Shown: positions 45,901 through 55,915, numbered from the stretch's first letter. The stretch is 64,000 bases of DNA from Aldrovandia affinis (GCA_029706075.1 JAINUG010000048.1:2722501-2786500); one strand, 5' to 3'. Notes: generated by a model from the letters alone, not told the origin. Made by a program: numbers and translations.

Positions 45901-47960
45901 GCTGTAGTCGGCAAAGAACAGCAGCTGCGCCGCCAGAGAGAGCGGCCTGGCCTTCCGCGCGCCCGCAAGGATGGCCTGTCGGTCGGTGTAGCGCAGGAGC
46001 TTGAAGATCATGGTCCGCGGTCTCGAAGTGTTATTGAGTAAACCGATGTGCCCTATCGATTTCCAACGGAGTGCTGTGGGATCTCTTGAGCGTTGGGATC
46101 CACTCAGGCAACATCTTTTGGAGGTACCCACTGGATCGTCTCCTCAATGCCTGCTGGTAAGTTAACCAGCCGCACGTTGTTACTCCTGGATCTATCTTCC
46201 AAATCATTGAGCTTCTTCCGGAGCTTGGTCACCTCCGCTAAAACAAGAGCTCGTTTCTTTCTCGCTTTTGCGCAAGTCAACCTGCATGCTATCTATCTTG
46301 TTGAAGACCGTGTCGAACTTTTTAGCATGGGTTTCTGACTGTTCTTTTAATGACCGGAGAATGTTACCATTCTCTACCATCTGCTTCGTTATGGGATCGA
46401 GAGCTTCTTTCAGCGAATCCTTCAGCATGGCGGCTACCGTTTCTTTCAGAGATTCCATTCCTGTCGCCATTGCTTGCTGGATTAACACCGCTATTTCGTC
46501 AGGTGAATCGTTAACTAATTGTCGCTTTTTCGAGGTCATTTCTTTAGTCAAATCTTTATTCCAAACAAACTCGCGTTAATATTGTCAATGAGCTCCAATG
46601 CACATATAAAGGTAGGGTTTTGTGTCAGCGCTCAGTGTTATGCTGCCATCTTGCCTCGTGCCTCACCGGAAGTCTCCAAGTGCCTTTTGATGCTGTAGGA
46701 AACTACTCACTGCCAAAAAATGTACTTTATTTGTCAGGTTTTTTTTCTCTTGTTTTTTTTCTTTCGTTTTTTGAACCTCTGGAGGTTTACTGCTTACCTT
46801 TGTACCATTTCAGGTTATTCACTGGACTTGAACTGCTTACATTTCAGTAAAAACTGGAAAATGGTAGTGTACATGTAAAAAGGAAATTAGAATTATTTAA
46901 TGTATAGATTTGAAAAGAAGTACAATATATTGATTGTGATTGTGGCACAACCAAAGCCAGTTTTGTATGGTAATCAATATGCAGAGAATGCACAGAATTT
47001 ATTGTACTTGATAAGGATGTGGAGGATATTGTAGTGTGGAGAAAATGGCATTGGAAGCACAATAGCTTTTATGTGAAATTGTGGAGGAGGGGAAAGGCAT
47101 GAAAGAAAGAAAGCCAACACTTTCTTGCGTGCATTCTTTTCCCTCTTCAAGGAAAACTGATGAGTGTGCAACTGTCCACCAGCCGACTGCGCACGACGCC
47201 AGGAATGGGAGACCAAACGGGCTGTTATGTCTGTGGGAAACAGGGGCACTGGTCGAAAGACTGCCACCTCAGTCAGAACGGTGGCTACGATGTTGGGCCC
47301 AGGGGCAGTGGTGGCGGCGGTTATGGCTTTCGTGGGGGCAGAGGTTTCCCTCGGGGAGCTCCTGGTTTTGCCAGGGGGGGCCCAGGATTCCCTGGTGGTC
47401 CTGTCATCCCAAGAGGGCCAGTACCTGATTACATTGGAGGCCCATCTTATGGGGCAGGGGCAGGCTATATGGGAGGGTTAGCCTTACCCCCGATGAGCCG
47501 CAGGCCTAGCTATGGAGCCCCAAGGGAGTACAGCGCTGAAATGCGAGAGCAGTACAGCTGCATGGGGGGGAATCCCTTTCCTGAGAAGAGTCCCACTTAC
47601 AAACGTGAGCGATACAGCGGCGTGGATTTTTATGAGAAGTTCCGGGCCCGGCCATATGGTACCAGCTACAGTGATGAACCCCCCTTGCCCCCCTCTCCTC
47701 TTCCCTCCTCATCCACCATCTCAAGGGATCGTCTGCCCCCTTCCACTCTTGATCCCTATGAGCGCCATCCCCTCCCCCCTCCAGTGGTCTCCGGCCCTTA
47801 CACCTCACGGGACCGAAGCCCCATCCGGCGAGTCCCACTCTCAGGAGACTCTTATGAGCGTTTGCATCTGTCCCCAGTGTCCTCTCTCTCCAGGAGTTCC
47901 TTGTATAATGTGCCGCGGACGAGGGACACGTATACCGACCAGGCGCGCTATGCTTACTAA
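36555..47960 (+). CDS. rbm4: RNA-binding protein 4 (lark family), RRM-RRM-zinc knuckle
   Basis: Two coding exons, 36555-36966 and 47152-47960, join in phase 1 (TTCCAAG / GTGAATCC donor; CCCTCTTCAAG acceptor) to give 406 aa. RRM1 (2-70) has IFIGNL and RYGFVHM. RRM2 (79-146) has VHVSNL and DYAFVHL. A CCHC knuckle at 162-175 reads [14 protein letters not shown]. Next comes a Gly/Arg-rich RGG-type stretch ([16 protein letters not shown]). The tail shares modules with gene 1: [32 protein letters not shown] and RYAY at the end. RBM4 proteins regulate alternative splicing, translation and small-RNA-linked silencing, shuttling between nucleus and cytoplasm. ATG choice: it matches MVKIFIGNL at the start of all family members. 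The intron is 10.2 kb because of nested transposons. Which teleost paralogue number (rbm4.1 or rbm4.2) applies cannot be settled here. Confidence 0.93.
37683..40401 (-). mobile_element. hAT element (ZBED-like transposase), nested in Tc1
   Basis: The left end is TAGGGGTGGGAATCGG; the right end on the complement is TAGAGGTGGTGGGAAAAATC. An identical 8-base duplication CTTTCTTA flanks it (37675-37682 and 40402-40409), the hallmark of hAT insertion. The 2719-base body contains broken minus-strand transposase exons, a hAT C-terminal dimerisation domain among them. The subterminal regions carry repeated GATTCGATT motifs. A short fragment near 39865-39920 (TATAAAGCGCTATACAAATT) looks like a further fish repeat inside. 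Confidence 0.9.
37967..38457 (-). pseudogene. hAT/ZBED-like transposase C-terminal region, frameshifted
   Basis: Reading the minus strand: [20 protein letters not shown], then a frame break at about 38230, then [20 protein letters not shown] and [12 protein letters not shown], the conserved hATC dimerisation block ([10 protein letters not shown]). A second break follows. The N-terminal BED zinc finger and catalytic core were not identified. Inactive. Confidence 0.85.
40444..40716. mobile_element. hAT-type MITE nested in Tc1
   Basis: A 273-base element with inverted ends CAGGGCTGGACTGG, flanked by identical 8-base duplications GCTCAAAG (40436-40443 and 40717-40724). It is GC-rich with GGCCC/ACCGGCCC motifs and has no coding capacity. 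Duplication length places it with hAT. Confidence 0.9.
40985..41075 (-). repeat. Polypurine G-rich tract in the L1 3' UTR
   Basis: On the L1 sense strand this is a run of GGGG/GGGTGGG clusters (plus strand CCCCACCCCACCCC). A comparable G-rich polypurine tract is a known feature of L1 3' UTRs and can form G-quadruplexes. Confidence 0.75.
41110..44872 (-). pseudogene. L1 ORF2 (endonuclease and reverse transcriptase), broken
   Basis: About 1250 codons if restored in length. It starts near 44872 with [15 protein letters not shown] and has an AP-type endonuclease ([11 protein letters not shown]; later SRIDYVLIS). The reverse transcriptase has [25 protein letters not shown] and the catalytic [10 protein letters not shown]. 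The C-terminal part ends in [10 protein letters not shown]. Frame changes occur near 44640, 44480, 44200, 43560, 43280, 42600 and 41750. Such ORFs make the enzyme for target-primed reverse transcription; this one cannot. Confidence 0.9.
44930..45067 (-). repeat. G-rich minisatellite in the L1 ORF1-ORF2 spacer
   Basis: Irregular repeats of GGGATGGGAGGG type on the L1 sense strand (plus strand CCCATCCCTCCC). The long open frame through it is a low-complexity artefact (Gly/Trp/Glu/Met). Confidence 0.85.
45709..46551 (-). pseudogene. L1 ORF1 (RNA-binding chaperone), broken
   Basis: The N-terminal half starts [20 protein letters not shown] and is predicted coiled-coil ([16 protein letters not shown]). 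The RRM/C-terminal half is readable after frame changes near 46200 and 45970: [20 protein letters not shown], then [16 protein letters not shown]. This matches L1 ORF1p organisation. At least two frameshifts disable it. Confidence 0.85.
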
Positions 47961-47973
47961 CCGTCCCCGCCAG
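47152..47973 (+). CDS. rbm4: rbm4 gene 2, coding exon B (zinc knuckle, RGG, tail) plus 13 bases of UTR
   Basis: The acceptor CCCTCTTCAAG ends at 47151. Codon 138 Gly is completed by GA. The stop TAA is at 47958-47960. Coding continues from [20 protein letters not shown] into the CCHC knuckle. A donor, CGCCAG followed by GTGAGA, comes 13 bases after the stop. Confidence 0.94.
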
Positions 47974-48342
47974 GTGAGAGCAAGGTAAAGGGTACTGTTG
48001 CCAAGCTATTTATTTTGTTCTTGCTGCTTAGTCTTATTGCCACACAGTAGGATTAGTGAAAACAGACCATTTGGCAGGTCCATAGTCCATAGTCCACCCT
48101 TTTATGTTTTGGAATAGGCACCATTTTCATTGTGTTGGTACTGAAGTGTGTCAGGTGGCTTGGTGGTTGTAAAAACCTGGGGGATGGGTTTGCAAGGAGA
48201 AAAGTATGCAATTTCAAATATAGAGGAATAGCATGCAGGATTTCTTAGGCAGTGAATGGTGATGCTAAATAGAAAAAATGAAAATCAGGGGGGGGAAAAA
48301 GTAAATCCCAGTTCATGCGAGTGTGGTCTCCTGTCTTTCTAG
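47974..48342 (+). other. Predicted 3'-UTR intron of rbm4 gene 2
   Basis: GTGAGA to CCTGTCTTTCTAG, 369 bases. Position and phase-free layout match the predicted UTR intron of gene 1. Confidence 0.6.
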
Positions 48343-48862
48343 GTTTGTGTGTTCTTCAGGAGTTGCCTTTGGGACCATTCCTCTGACCTTGTGTGGCATG
48401 TCATGAAGGAAAACCTTGGTGTTCAACTCCCCACTGCTGTTTGAGTGATGTAAGAGGAAGGCAAAGCATTGTCCCCTTCCTATTTGTACTCTCAACACCA
48501 AATGTGTTCACCTCTCAACCAACAAAGCAACCTGTATAAAACACAAATATTAGTTTGATTTACTTAAGATCGATTGATTTTTTTATTGACTCAATGCAAA
48601 CAGAGGTTTATATATTGTAGTGGGACTTGCCTACCTAAGATGGTGTAAAACACATGCTGTCATTACCTGGGGTGCTGGTTGATGTTTTGATTGAATTCCA
48701 GATGTAGTCGGTATATCTGTAGGAATTCTATTTGTTTTCTTGCACTGTGTTAGCTGTTCTGATTGGGTGTTGGATCAAACAACACTTTGGCCTTTAAAAA
48801 ACCTTTAAAAGAAAAAGGACCTTTTCAACAAAAAAATAATTATATATATATATATATACACA

Positions 48863-50035
48863 CAGTAGGCTCCGTTCTTATTCATACCCTTGATAAAGAT
48901 GAACAAAAGAGATTGTATAAAATAAACTATATAAGTAATGAGGTATATTTTATGCTAAAGAAAATCAGAAAATTATATTCTTTAATAATAATGACTTGGC
49001 ACTAAGCACAATTGAACGGTTCAGAATTGTTTTTTTTTTTCCTGAAAAATCAAGAATCACAAATATCAACACCCCTGTTAATCAGTACTTTGTGGTTCCT
49101 CCCTTGGCCATTATAATAGCAAGACTTAGTCACCGTCTGTAGTGTTGTACGAGTTTATGGAACTACTTGGGGGGGATCCTCAACCATTCCTTCATGCAGA
49201 ATTGTTTTACTTCCTTCAGATTCTTGGGTTGACGTTTGTGGACTGCTTTTTTGAGTTCAAACCACAAATGTTCAATTCGATTCAGGTCTGGAGACTGACA
49301 ATCTTAGTTTCTTTGGACGTATGTTTGGGATTGTTGTCTGTTGGAAGGTCCATCTGCGACCAAGGTGTAGCTTCCTGGCAGAGGGAACAAGGTTTTTGCA
49401 CAAAATGTCCTGGTACATGCTGGAGTTCATGGAGCCCAGGGCCTGTGAATGCAAAACAACCCCAAAGCATTAAAGTTCCACCACCATGTTTCACCGTAGG
49501 CATGAGGTGCTTTTCAACATTACTTGCATTCTTTGGACGCCAAACATAACGCTGATGTGCATGTCCAAAAAGCTTGATTCGGCCACAAGACATGGTTCCA
49601 GCTGTAGCTCAGATGTAGTTTGACGAATTCAAGATGCCTTTTTTGGTGAATTGTCTTCAAAAGAGGCTTCCTTCTTGCAATTTTGCATTTTTATTCCCTA
49701 GGGAAACAGGAAACCATTGTAGGCCACTGTATAGTTCCATAACCATCCAATGAACTTCAAATAAGTTGTATATTTATGAAGATTTGTTTTTGTTGGATTA
49801 CATGTAAAAGAATAGTTAGGGGTGTGAATAATTGTGATCCAGATTGTTTTCTGGAAAACAATATTAATAAAACAAAAAAAGATTCTGAACAATTGTATTG
49901 GTAATGTAGGTTTGGAATCTTCCGATTTTTTTTTTTTTTAAGCATAAGACATGAGGTCATTACTTACATAGTTTATTTTATACAATCTCTATTGTTCATC
50001 TTTATCAATGGTATGAATAAAAACGGAGCCTACTG
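48863..50035 (-). mobile_element. Tc1-like element (family 1), complete ends
   Basis: Inverted ends CAGTAGGCTCCGTTCTTATT and CAGTAGGCTCCGTTTTTATT (complement) extend for well over 60 bases. TA follows on the right; the left flank is an AT/CA microsatellite. The minus-strand transposase is broken ([20 protein letters not shown] and HGGGTLMLWGCFAF readable, first and last thirds frameshifted, the N-terminal part partly deleted). It is the best-preserved ends of this family in the window. Confidence 0.9.
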
Positions 50036-51022
50036 TACATGTATAAATTGTTTGGCACCCAGCAATTGTACTTTGTCACAGATGTGACTAAAAACTCCAT
50101 TACAATTAATTATACTCTTAAGGATACAGCTCATCCTCAGTCCCCAAGTGATTTGTGAATATTCAAAATTTGGAACCGTGAAGATACAATTTATTTTACT
50201 ACAGAATATTTTTTAGCTTGCTAGCTTAATTTTTTTAATGTGAACAGTCCACTGAAGTGCATGTACATATTACTATTTCTATAAATAAGGTAATTCCAGG
50301 AATAATTTTTTGCTGTTAGCTGGTGCTGCAATGTACATTTAAAAGGTCAAACTATGCAAACCATACATTCCACTTTTGAAATGTGTATATTTTGGTACAC
50401 ATTTTAAACTTTTGTATAACCTGCTAAGGTCCCTGACATCACTCCAAATGGTTTTCTGCCAAAAATATGGCATAATCTGGTTTATGATGGTGGTGTTGGT
50501 AAAACAAAAGGTGCAAATGATTAGAAATCAGGTTTCTTTTCCCCAAACTTAGCTCAACAGTGGAATTTAACTTTTCAAAGAGCAGTGATGGGTAAATGAG
50601 TGCACCTGCTAATAAACCTGGGGCAATTTGATAGAATGAATGAATGTTTGTTCTGAATATGCTTTAATGTAATTTCAGCATCGGTGGACCATTTGATTGT
50701 CTAGTTTATTGAGCTTTCTCTTTATATTTGTGCACTGAAATTGTAACTTGTGAACACTGCACTGAAAGAGAATGTAAGTTCCTTAAATTCAGAATATTCC
50801 TAAAGTATAATTTACCAACCATATTCTCTGCACAGGTGTACATGTTTTGAATTTTAACAATCGACCTGAACTCAGGGCTGTTTTCCACATTTGAGACAAG
50901 GGGCTTGCATGTGACCTCTCTTGACGGGTGTCTTTGATGACATCATTTTCTTTCTGTGGTTTCCGATAGTTAAACTGCATATATGAGGCAAGGCGTGTAT
51001 TTTTATGCATGTTTGTTTTTTT

Positions 51023-51077
51023 AATAAACCAAAACATTTCTGTAAAAATCTATTTGGTTCATTGTATATCAAATAAA
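51023..51077 (+). terminator. Two polyadenylation signals (gene 2)
   Basis: AATAAA at 51023-51028 and 51072-51077, about 3.1 kb after the gene 2 stop. Confidence 0.45.
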
Positions 51078-51234
51078 TATTTGTAAGCTAAGGTATATAA
51101 AAGTAATATCACGTAAAATATACAATGTTGATAATGGGTGAAACAGTAAAACAGTTTGAGCTCACTGCTTGGCCAATAATAGTATCAATAAATATTACTT
51201 TCATTTAGCCAAGTTTTAAAAATAGACTGAAGTC

Positions 51235-51335
51235 CCAGCGTGGTGGCTGGTCCTGTATTTGTAGGCGGGGGGACCATGGGGGAGGGTGAATTGAAATAGA
51301 GGGTACAATTGGCCAACACATTGGGAGGAAAATCT
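51235..51335 (+). repeat. SINE family A, 3' fragment
   Basis: Plus-oriented tail with GAATTGAAATAGAGGGTACA, then ATTGGCCAACACATTGGGAG. The tRNA head is missing, and it abuts a Tc1 half-element. Confidence 0.65.
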
Positions 51336-51925
51336 TAAAAAATAGAGGCAAAAATGGATGGTGCAAGATATAGACACATCTTGGAGGAAAACCTGCTGCA
51401 GTCTGCAAGAGATCTGTGACTCGGGAGAATATCTATATTCCAGCAGGACAATGACCCAAAGTATACAGCAAAAGCCACATTGGAGTGATGTAAAACCAAA
51501 AAAATCTATGTCCTGGAGTGGGCCAGTCAAAGCCCAGACCTCAATCCCATAGAGAATTGCTGTTCACCAATCCTTCCCATCCAACCTGATGGAATTAGAG
51601 CAATTTTATAAAGATGAATGGGTGAAAATGTCAGTGTCCAGATGTGCAAAGCTGGTAGAGACTTACCCAAATAGACTCAAACCTGTAATTGCAGCTAAAG
51701 GTGCTTCTACCATGTATTAAGTCAAGATGGGTGAATACGGAAATAAATGATTGTCTGTTTTTTATTTGTAATTAATTTCTTTAAAGCATTTTTTTTTTTT
51801 ACTTGACATAGAGTATTTTGTGTTAATGGCAGGAAATCCAAATTAAATCGATTTTGATTCCATGAAGTAAGAAAATGAAATTTTAAAAATGTCCGTGAAT
51901 ACTTTTTATATTTTCTACTTATTGT
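51336..51925 (+). mobile_element. Tc1-like element (family 3), 3' half
   Basis: Starts abruptly in mid-transposase and carries [32 protein letters not shown]-type sequence near 51520-51550 and a terminal KGASTMY. The 3' end has GTGAATACTTTTTATATTTT. The 5' half is missing. Pseudogenised. Confidence 0.8.
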
Positions 51926-52565
51926 AATGTAATTTAAATGCCTAGATGCAAATTGCGATCATGTCCTAAAGTTTTTTTCCTTTGTTGTCCTAAAATGTAT
52001 ATATTGGAAAATTAAGCTGAACTAAATCAATTTTCACAGTTACCAATCACTTAGAATAACCTCTAACCAATTGGGAACTCAATTTTACTGTACATCTTTG
52101 GCTATTTCAATTGTAACTGCACATTTAGCTAAAACTAGCTGATTTCTATTGGCACACAATATCTGCCCTATCTTTTTGTGATACTCACTTGCCATTTCAG
52201 TGGTTATTTTGCCTTATACTGCAGACTACTGTTCTGTTTGGGATATTGTCACTCTTAATGACATAATATAAACTGAGATTTGTAAACAGATTTTTGAATC
52301 CAAAAAGAAACATTAACCTGGAGCAGATGGAAGTTTTTTTCGTATACCTCTGTAAAATGAGAATAGCAATTACACATATTACAGGAACTTCCATCGTGGT
52401 TCAGGATTCGATGGCATTCATATATATGTATTTATTTTTATTATCCAAACCTGTGTGTGTCTGTGACGTGCCACTGACCAAACATCACTCATTTGTTTAT
52501 ATGTATTATAATTTGTATTAATAGTAAGAGTATATTTTCATGAAATATCAAGGTAAAGAAATAAG

Positions 52566-52604
52566 GTTAAATGGGAGATTGTAGTAAACAATCTCCCATT
52601 TAAC
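52566..52604. repeat. Perfect 17-bp hairpin
   Basis: GTTAAATGGGAGATTGT, loop AGTAA, then the exact inverted complement ACAATCTCCCATTTAAC. It lies about 240 bases upstream of gene 3's shared GCCATTT motif. It is too short for a typical pre-miRNA. No flanking duplication was recognised. Confidence 0.9.
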
Positions 52605-52739
52605 ATCGCTTCGGAGTAGTTTTATTTAGTTACTGTGAGATGTAGCCTATTTGGTGAAAGTTTTAGCAAAATTGTGATATCAATAATTTTGTACGCAGGT
52701 AGACAATCTCAACAGACATCCGCATTTCCCTAACTAACC

Positions 52740-52894
52740 AATCAAGTTATCGGCGGGACACACATTGTTGGATTTCCTCCAATCTCTTCGGTCCTTGCAG
52801 AGGACTGGCAGCAAGCGTGTACAGCCTGCATAGCAAACGCCGACGCCATTTCATAACTTGGTCCTGTGGATGTGGGGTTGCAACTGAGTAAAAG
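52740..52894 (+). promoter_or_regulatory. Predicted promoter and non-coding exon 1 of rbm4 gene 3
   Basis: CGACGCCATTTC at 52841-52852 is identical to gene 2's motif. The putative exon ends GAGTAAAAG followed by the donor GTATGA (52895). No TATA box was recognised. Support is by comparison with gene 2. Confidence 0.5.
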
Positions 52895-54287
52895 GTATGA
52901 AACCAGCCCCTTATAATAAAATAAAATCCAGTACGCATTTGGTTTATATATTTTACGTACAACAACAGCAGATATAAACTTTGTAGGGTGAGCAGGAACC
53001 TTCCTCCATACAATTAAACCAAACATGTATAACCCCTGGTTAGCTAGCAGTTATCGCACTGGCGTTAGCTAGCAAGCAGGTGAGTGACCTAGCTTTCTAG
53101 CTAGTTCGCTATATGGCTTGTGCAATTTCACATTTGTGCGCATTATGTTTAACCTTAGCGAAAGTTAATAGTTATACATTTGATGTTTATTTCCATTAGC
53201 TAAGGGTAACGTTGGCAAATCATGTTCCTTTGTGAGTGCACTGACACTATCGTGCATGTGTGCGCAAACTGCTGTCCTTCGTTTCTTTGTCTTGGTGACT
53301 ATAAGGCTAGTTGACTAAAGGATGGCATTTTAGCTTGCAGGGGAATTCACAGCTCCTCTTTTGAAAGTGACACATTTGTGTTGTTGGCCACCGTAGGTAT
53401 CTAGTTGGTCCAATTGTCCGTCCACATAGTATTAGCTAGCTAGGAATGTCACGAAGGAATACGTCATAAATACATACTTTTACTGTTTATCGTTGAGTAC
53501 GGTACTATTTATTGTGAAATTATGTAATTAAGCTTGCTAGCTAACGTTAGCGATAAGTTGACATTTTCCGTTCCACATATAACGGCAGCTGTAATTGTTT
53601 ACATAGCAGTGTACTTAGCTAACGTTAGCTGTATGAAGTCATATCACTAGCAATCATGCTAATCTTAGCGTGACTAATGCATTTAGCTAGGTTGTCTGCG
53701 ACGTTATTGTATTCCATTTTGTTTTATCAACGTGTTTAAACTGCTTTCTTGGAATGTATAGCAGGTAGCTAACGTTACATTTGTTAAGAGTGGTTTGGTC
53801 CTTCAGTCTGGCCAATGACAACATTGTCAACGAATTTTGAATCCGATTTTTCCTGGCAGCTAATTTAGCTAGCGAACTCTAAGTTACTGAAATTGTTTGA
53901 GATGCGGAGTCATTTGTCAGTTTATAATAGATATAAACAGGTCGCTGAAATATGGCTAAATCTGATTATTTGAAAGAAAATTCATTGTATTGTATTTTGA
54001 GTACGAGGTAACGCTAGACAACAGCAATATAACTACTCTTTTCACGTGAGATGAATTATATATTTATATATATCTCAATGTAGTTAAATTACAATAGTTT
54101 CTAACTATAGTTTATGAATAGTGAACCTTTTTGTCTATATGAATGAATGTCCTTTTAGTTTTATTCATAAACGATCCGCACTCAACGCTTTTTTATTGAT
54201 GAGGCTAAAAGATTCAAACGTTTTGCCATATTGACTTAATCAGTGAAATTGTGTCATGTGCTGATGGTAGTTATAAATACCTAAAGG
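52895..54287 (+). other. Intron 1 of rbm4 gene 3, 5' part
   Basis: Dense in GCTAGC, CTAGCTAG and GCTAACGTTAGC (for example near 53040, 53100, 53535, 53617, 53765). No reading frame or transposon recognised. Confidence 0.55.
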
Positions 54288-54790
54288 CCAGTTTACATAA
54301 AAGATTCGCGACAAGACGAACCCGCTTTAGAACTTTGCAGAGAAGTTGCTGCACAGTCCCCATACGTATGGTCTGCAACATTCTAAAACTAGCGAGTTTA
54401 CATTAAAGCGGCGAAGCAGAGACAGTTTACCGTTTCCATAACAACCACCCCCTTTACATCCGTGTTGATACCGGCTTTATTGGTGGTTGCTGGATATTTT
54501 CTGTCTGTAAAAAATGTACGGTGGCAGTGACAGCGAGTTACTTACTGCAATTACTGTTACTTACTGTTGATTAAACGCAGCAGAGCAAAAAACACGCAGA
54601 TCAAGGATTTGGGGCCGACCATGGGTGCTACAGCGACAGATTCAAGGGACCTACGCAAATCTATGTCGTGAAATGGAGACTGGAGATGTACTATCTTTGA
54701 TCAATAGGGTATATGTCGAGCATCACGTGACCAAACCGGAAGACGTGCTTACTCACTTCCGCCAGGTCAATGTGATAATTAAATAAAAAC
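54288..54790 (+). mobile_element. PIF/Harbinger-type remnant
   Basis: From 54604 a frame reads RIWGRPWVLQRQIQGTYANL, then METGDVLSLINRVYVEHHVT, resembling the N-terminal part of Harbinger/HARBI1-like nucleases. The left side begins AAGGCCAGTTTACATAAAAG, a plausible transposon end. The nuclease core is absent and the right boundary is uncertain. Confidence 0.6.
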
Positions 54791-55467
54791 AATAGCACGG
54801 GTTGTTAATACTGTACCTTATAGTGATCAATTTTATTTTGAGAGACCTGATGAATAACATACTATTATGCCACTAGATAATCATTGATTTACAAGAAACT
54901 ATAATACCGTTACCCCAATAACCTTGCCTATACTCGTTTTTCAGCTGAAATGTATTAGACCAAACCAACAACACTGAACTTGAACAGCGGTTATTTTGGA
55001 CTGATGCCTTTATCAAACTTCTCAAAATGGGAATGCAAAATGGGCCTATTAAAATGCAATTATTCTACACAACCTCTTAAAACCTGGTTTTCTATAAGCA
55101 CTTCATTTCCCCCACGTCTATTTCAGCGAATCACAGCGCATTTAAATCATGACCTAAACGACTCCAGGTCTTAATTAAAGATAGTTAGATAGTCAAGAGG
55201 GTCCTGATTGTATTGCCAGATTAGCCTTTATACCTTGAGAAGTTTGACATAGCGTTACCATCCTTGAACTGGAACTGATGGTGAACGCGAACAGATCAAC
55301 CTTATGCTAACCATCCCTACTCTCAGGCTGTGGGGCTTCTTCCTCTTTCGCATAGACCTGTGACAGGCTGCCCTGATGCGAACATCGGCAGTCATCCGGT
55401 TTGACACTGGTGAAAAATGCGGAAGACAACATAAAGATCTACATAGGTAACTGTTATTGAGCAACCG

Positions 55468-55662
55468 ACCAGCTAACGCTAACGCTAGGTAATAGACAGC
55501 AGGCACAGGTACTTTAAAAATGTCATTAGTACTAGCTAGCTAACGCTAAGTATTAGACAGCAGGCACAGGTACTTAAAAAAATGTTGTTAGTACTAGCTA
55601 GCTAACGCTAACGCTAGGTAATAGACAGCATGCACAGGTACTTTAAAAAATGTTGTTAGTAC
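55468..55662. repeat. Tandem repeat, about 64-base unit, three copies
   Basis: Each unit carries AGCTAACGCTAACGCTAGGT (shortened in the middle copy), AGACAGCA[G/T]GCACAGGTAC, and an A-run followed by ATGT. The copies differ by a few substitutions and indels. Confidence 0.88.
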
Positions 55663-55849
55663 CCTCATAGTCATGGATATAGGAGGAAGCGTATAGCTTA
55701 AACCCCTTGTCCTGTAAACATCGTGTATAGAACAACGCCATTATCTCGTCTACCGGAAATGGCCTGTCACATTTAGCAAAACACGGAAGTCCGTTGCGCA
55801 TAACCCCCATTTCTCACGTCTACTCTCAGAGCAGTACAGTCGTCTAGAA

Positions 55850-55915
55850 CAGTGGTTCTCAAAATGGGGGTCGCGAGATGATTTCAAGGATATGAAACAT
55901 TTTTTGAATAAAATG
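55850..55915. repeat. hAT-type MITE end fragment
   Basis: Contains CAGTGGTTCTCAAAATGGGG followed by GTCGCGAGATG, a common vertebrate hAT end. Only one end is present. Confidence 0.5.

Larger units (their letters stand above)
40903..46674 (-). mobile_element. Near full-length L1 retrotransposon, nested in Tc1
   Basis: Minus-strand LINE of 5.8 kb: a poly-A tail (poly-T at 40903-40916), ORF2, a G-rich spacer, ORF1 and a short 5' UTR starting near 46674. A 14-base target duplication TCCAAGTGCCTTTT flanks it (40889-40902 and 46675-46688), overlapping the tail Ts on the left. The 5' end carries GCAAGATGGCAGC (complement of about 46640-46652), resembling the YY1 site near the start of mammalian L1. 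Both ORFs are broken by several frameshifts. Confidence 0.92.
37177..46869 (-). mobile_element. Tc1-like element (family 2) hosting three nested insertions
   Basis: The ends CACTACCGGTCAAACATTTT (left) and, on the complement, CACTACCATTTTCCAGTTTT (right, slightly shortened) are flanked by TA at 37175-37176 and 46870-46871. Removing the nested hAT, MITE and L1 with one copy of each duplication leaves about 0.9 kb. The minus-strand transposase is recognisable in pieces: [15 protein letters not shown] near 37470, and [20 protein letters not shown] with VSVSTVKR near 40730-40850. The element sits in the coding-region intron of rbm4 gene 2. Confidence 0.88.
48343..51090 (+). other. Predicted terminal 3'-UTR exon of rbm4 gene 2, with Tc1 inside
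   Basis: Begins GTTTGTGTGTTCTTCAGG. A Tc1 element (48863-50035) lies within it if transcription runs to the paired polyadenylation signals AATAAA at 51023-51028 and 51072-51077. An earlier, unrecognised end before the Tc1 is possible. Confidence 0.4.

Noticed and set aside
47506-47988. Overlapping open frames on both strands of the rbm4 exon
   Set aside because: Shadows of the GC-rich rbm4 coding sequence in other frames.
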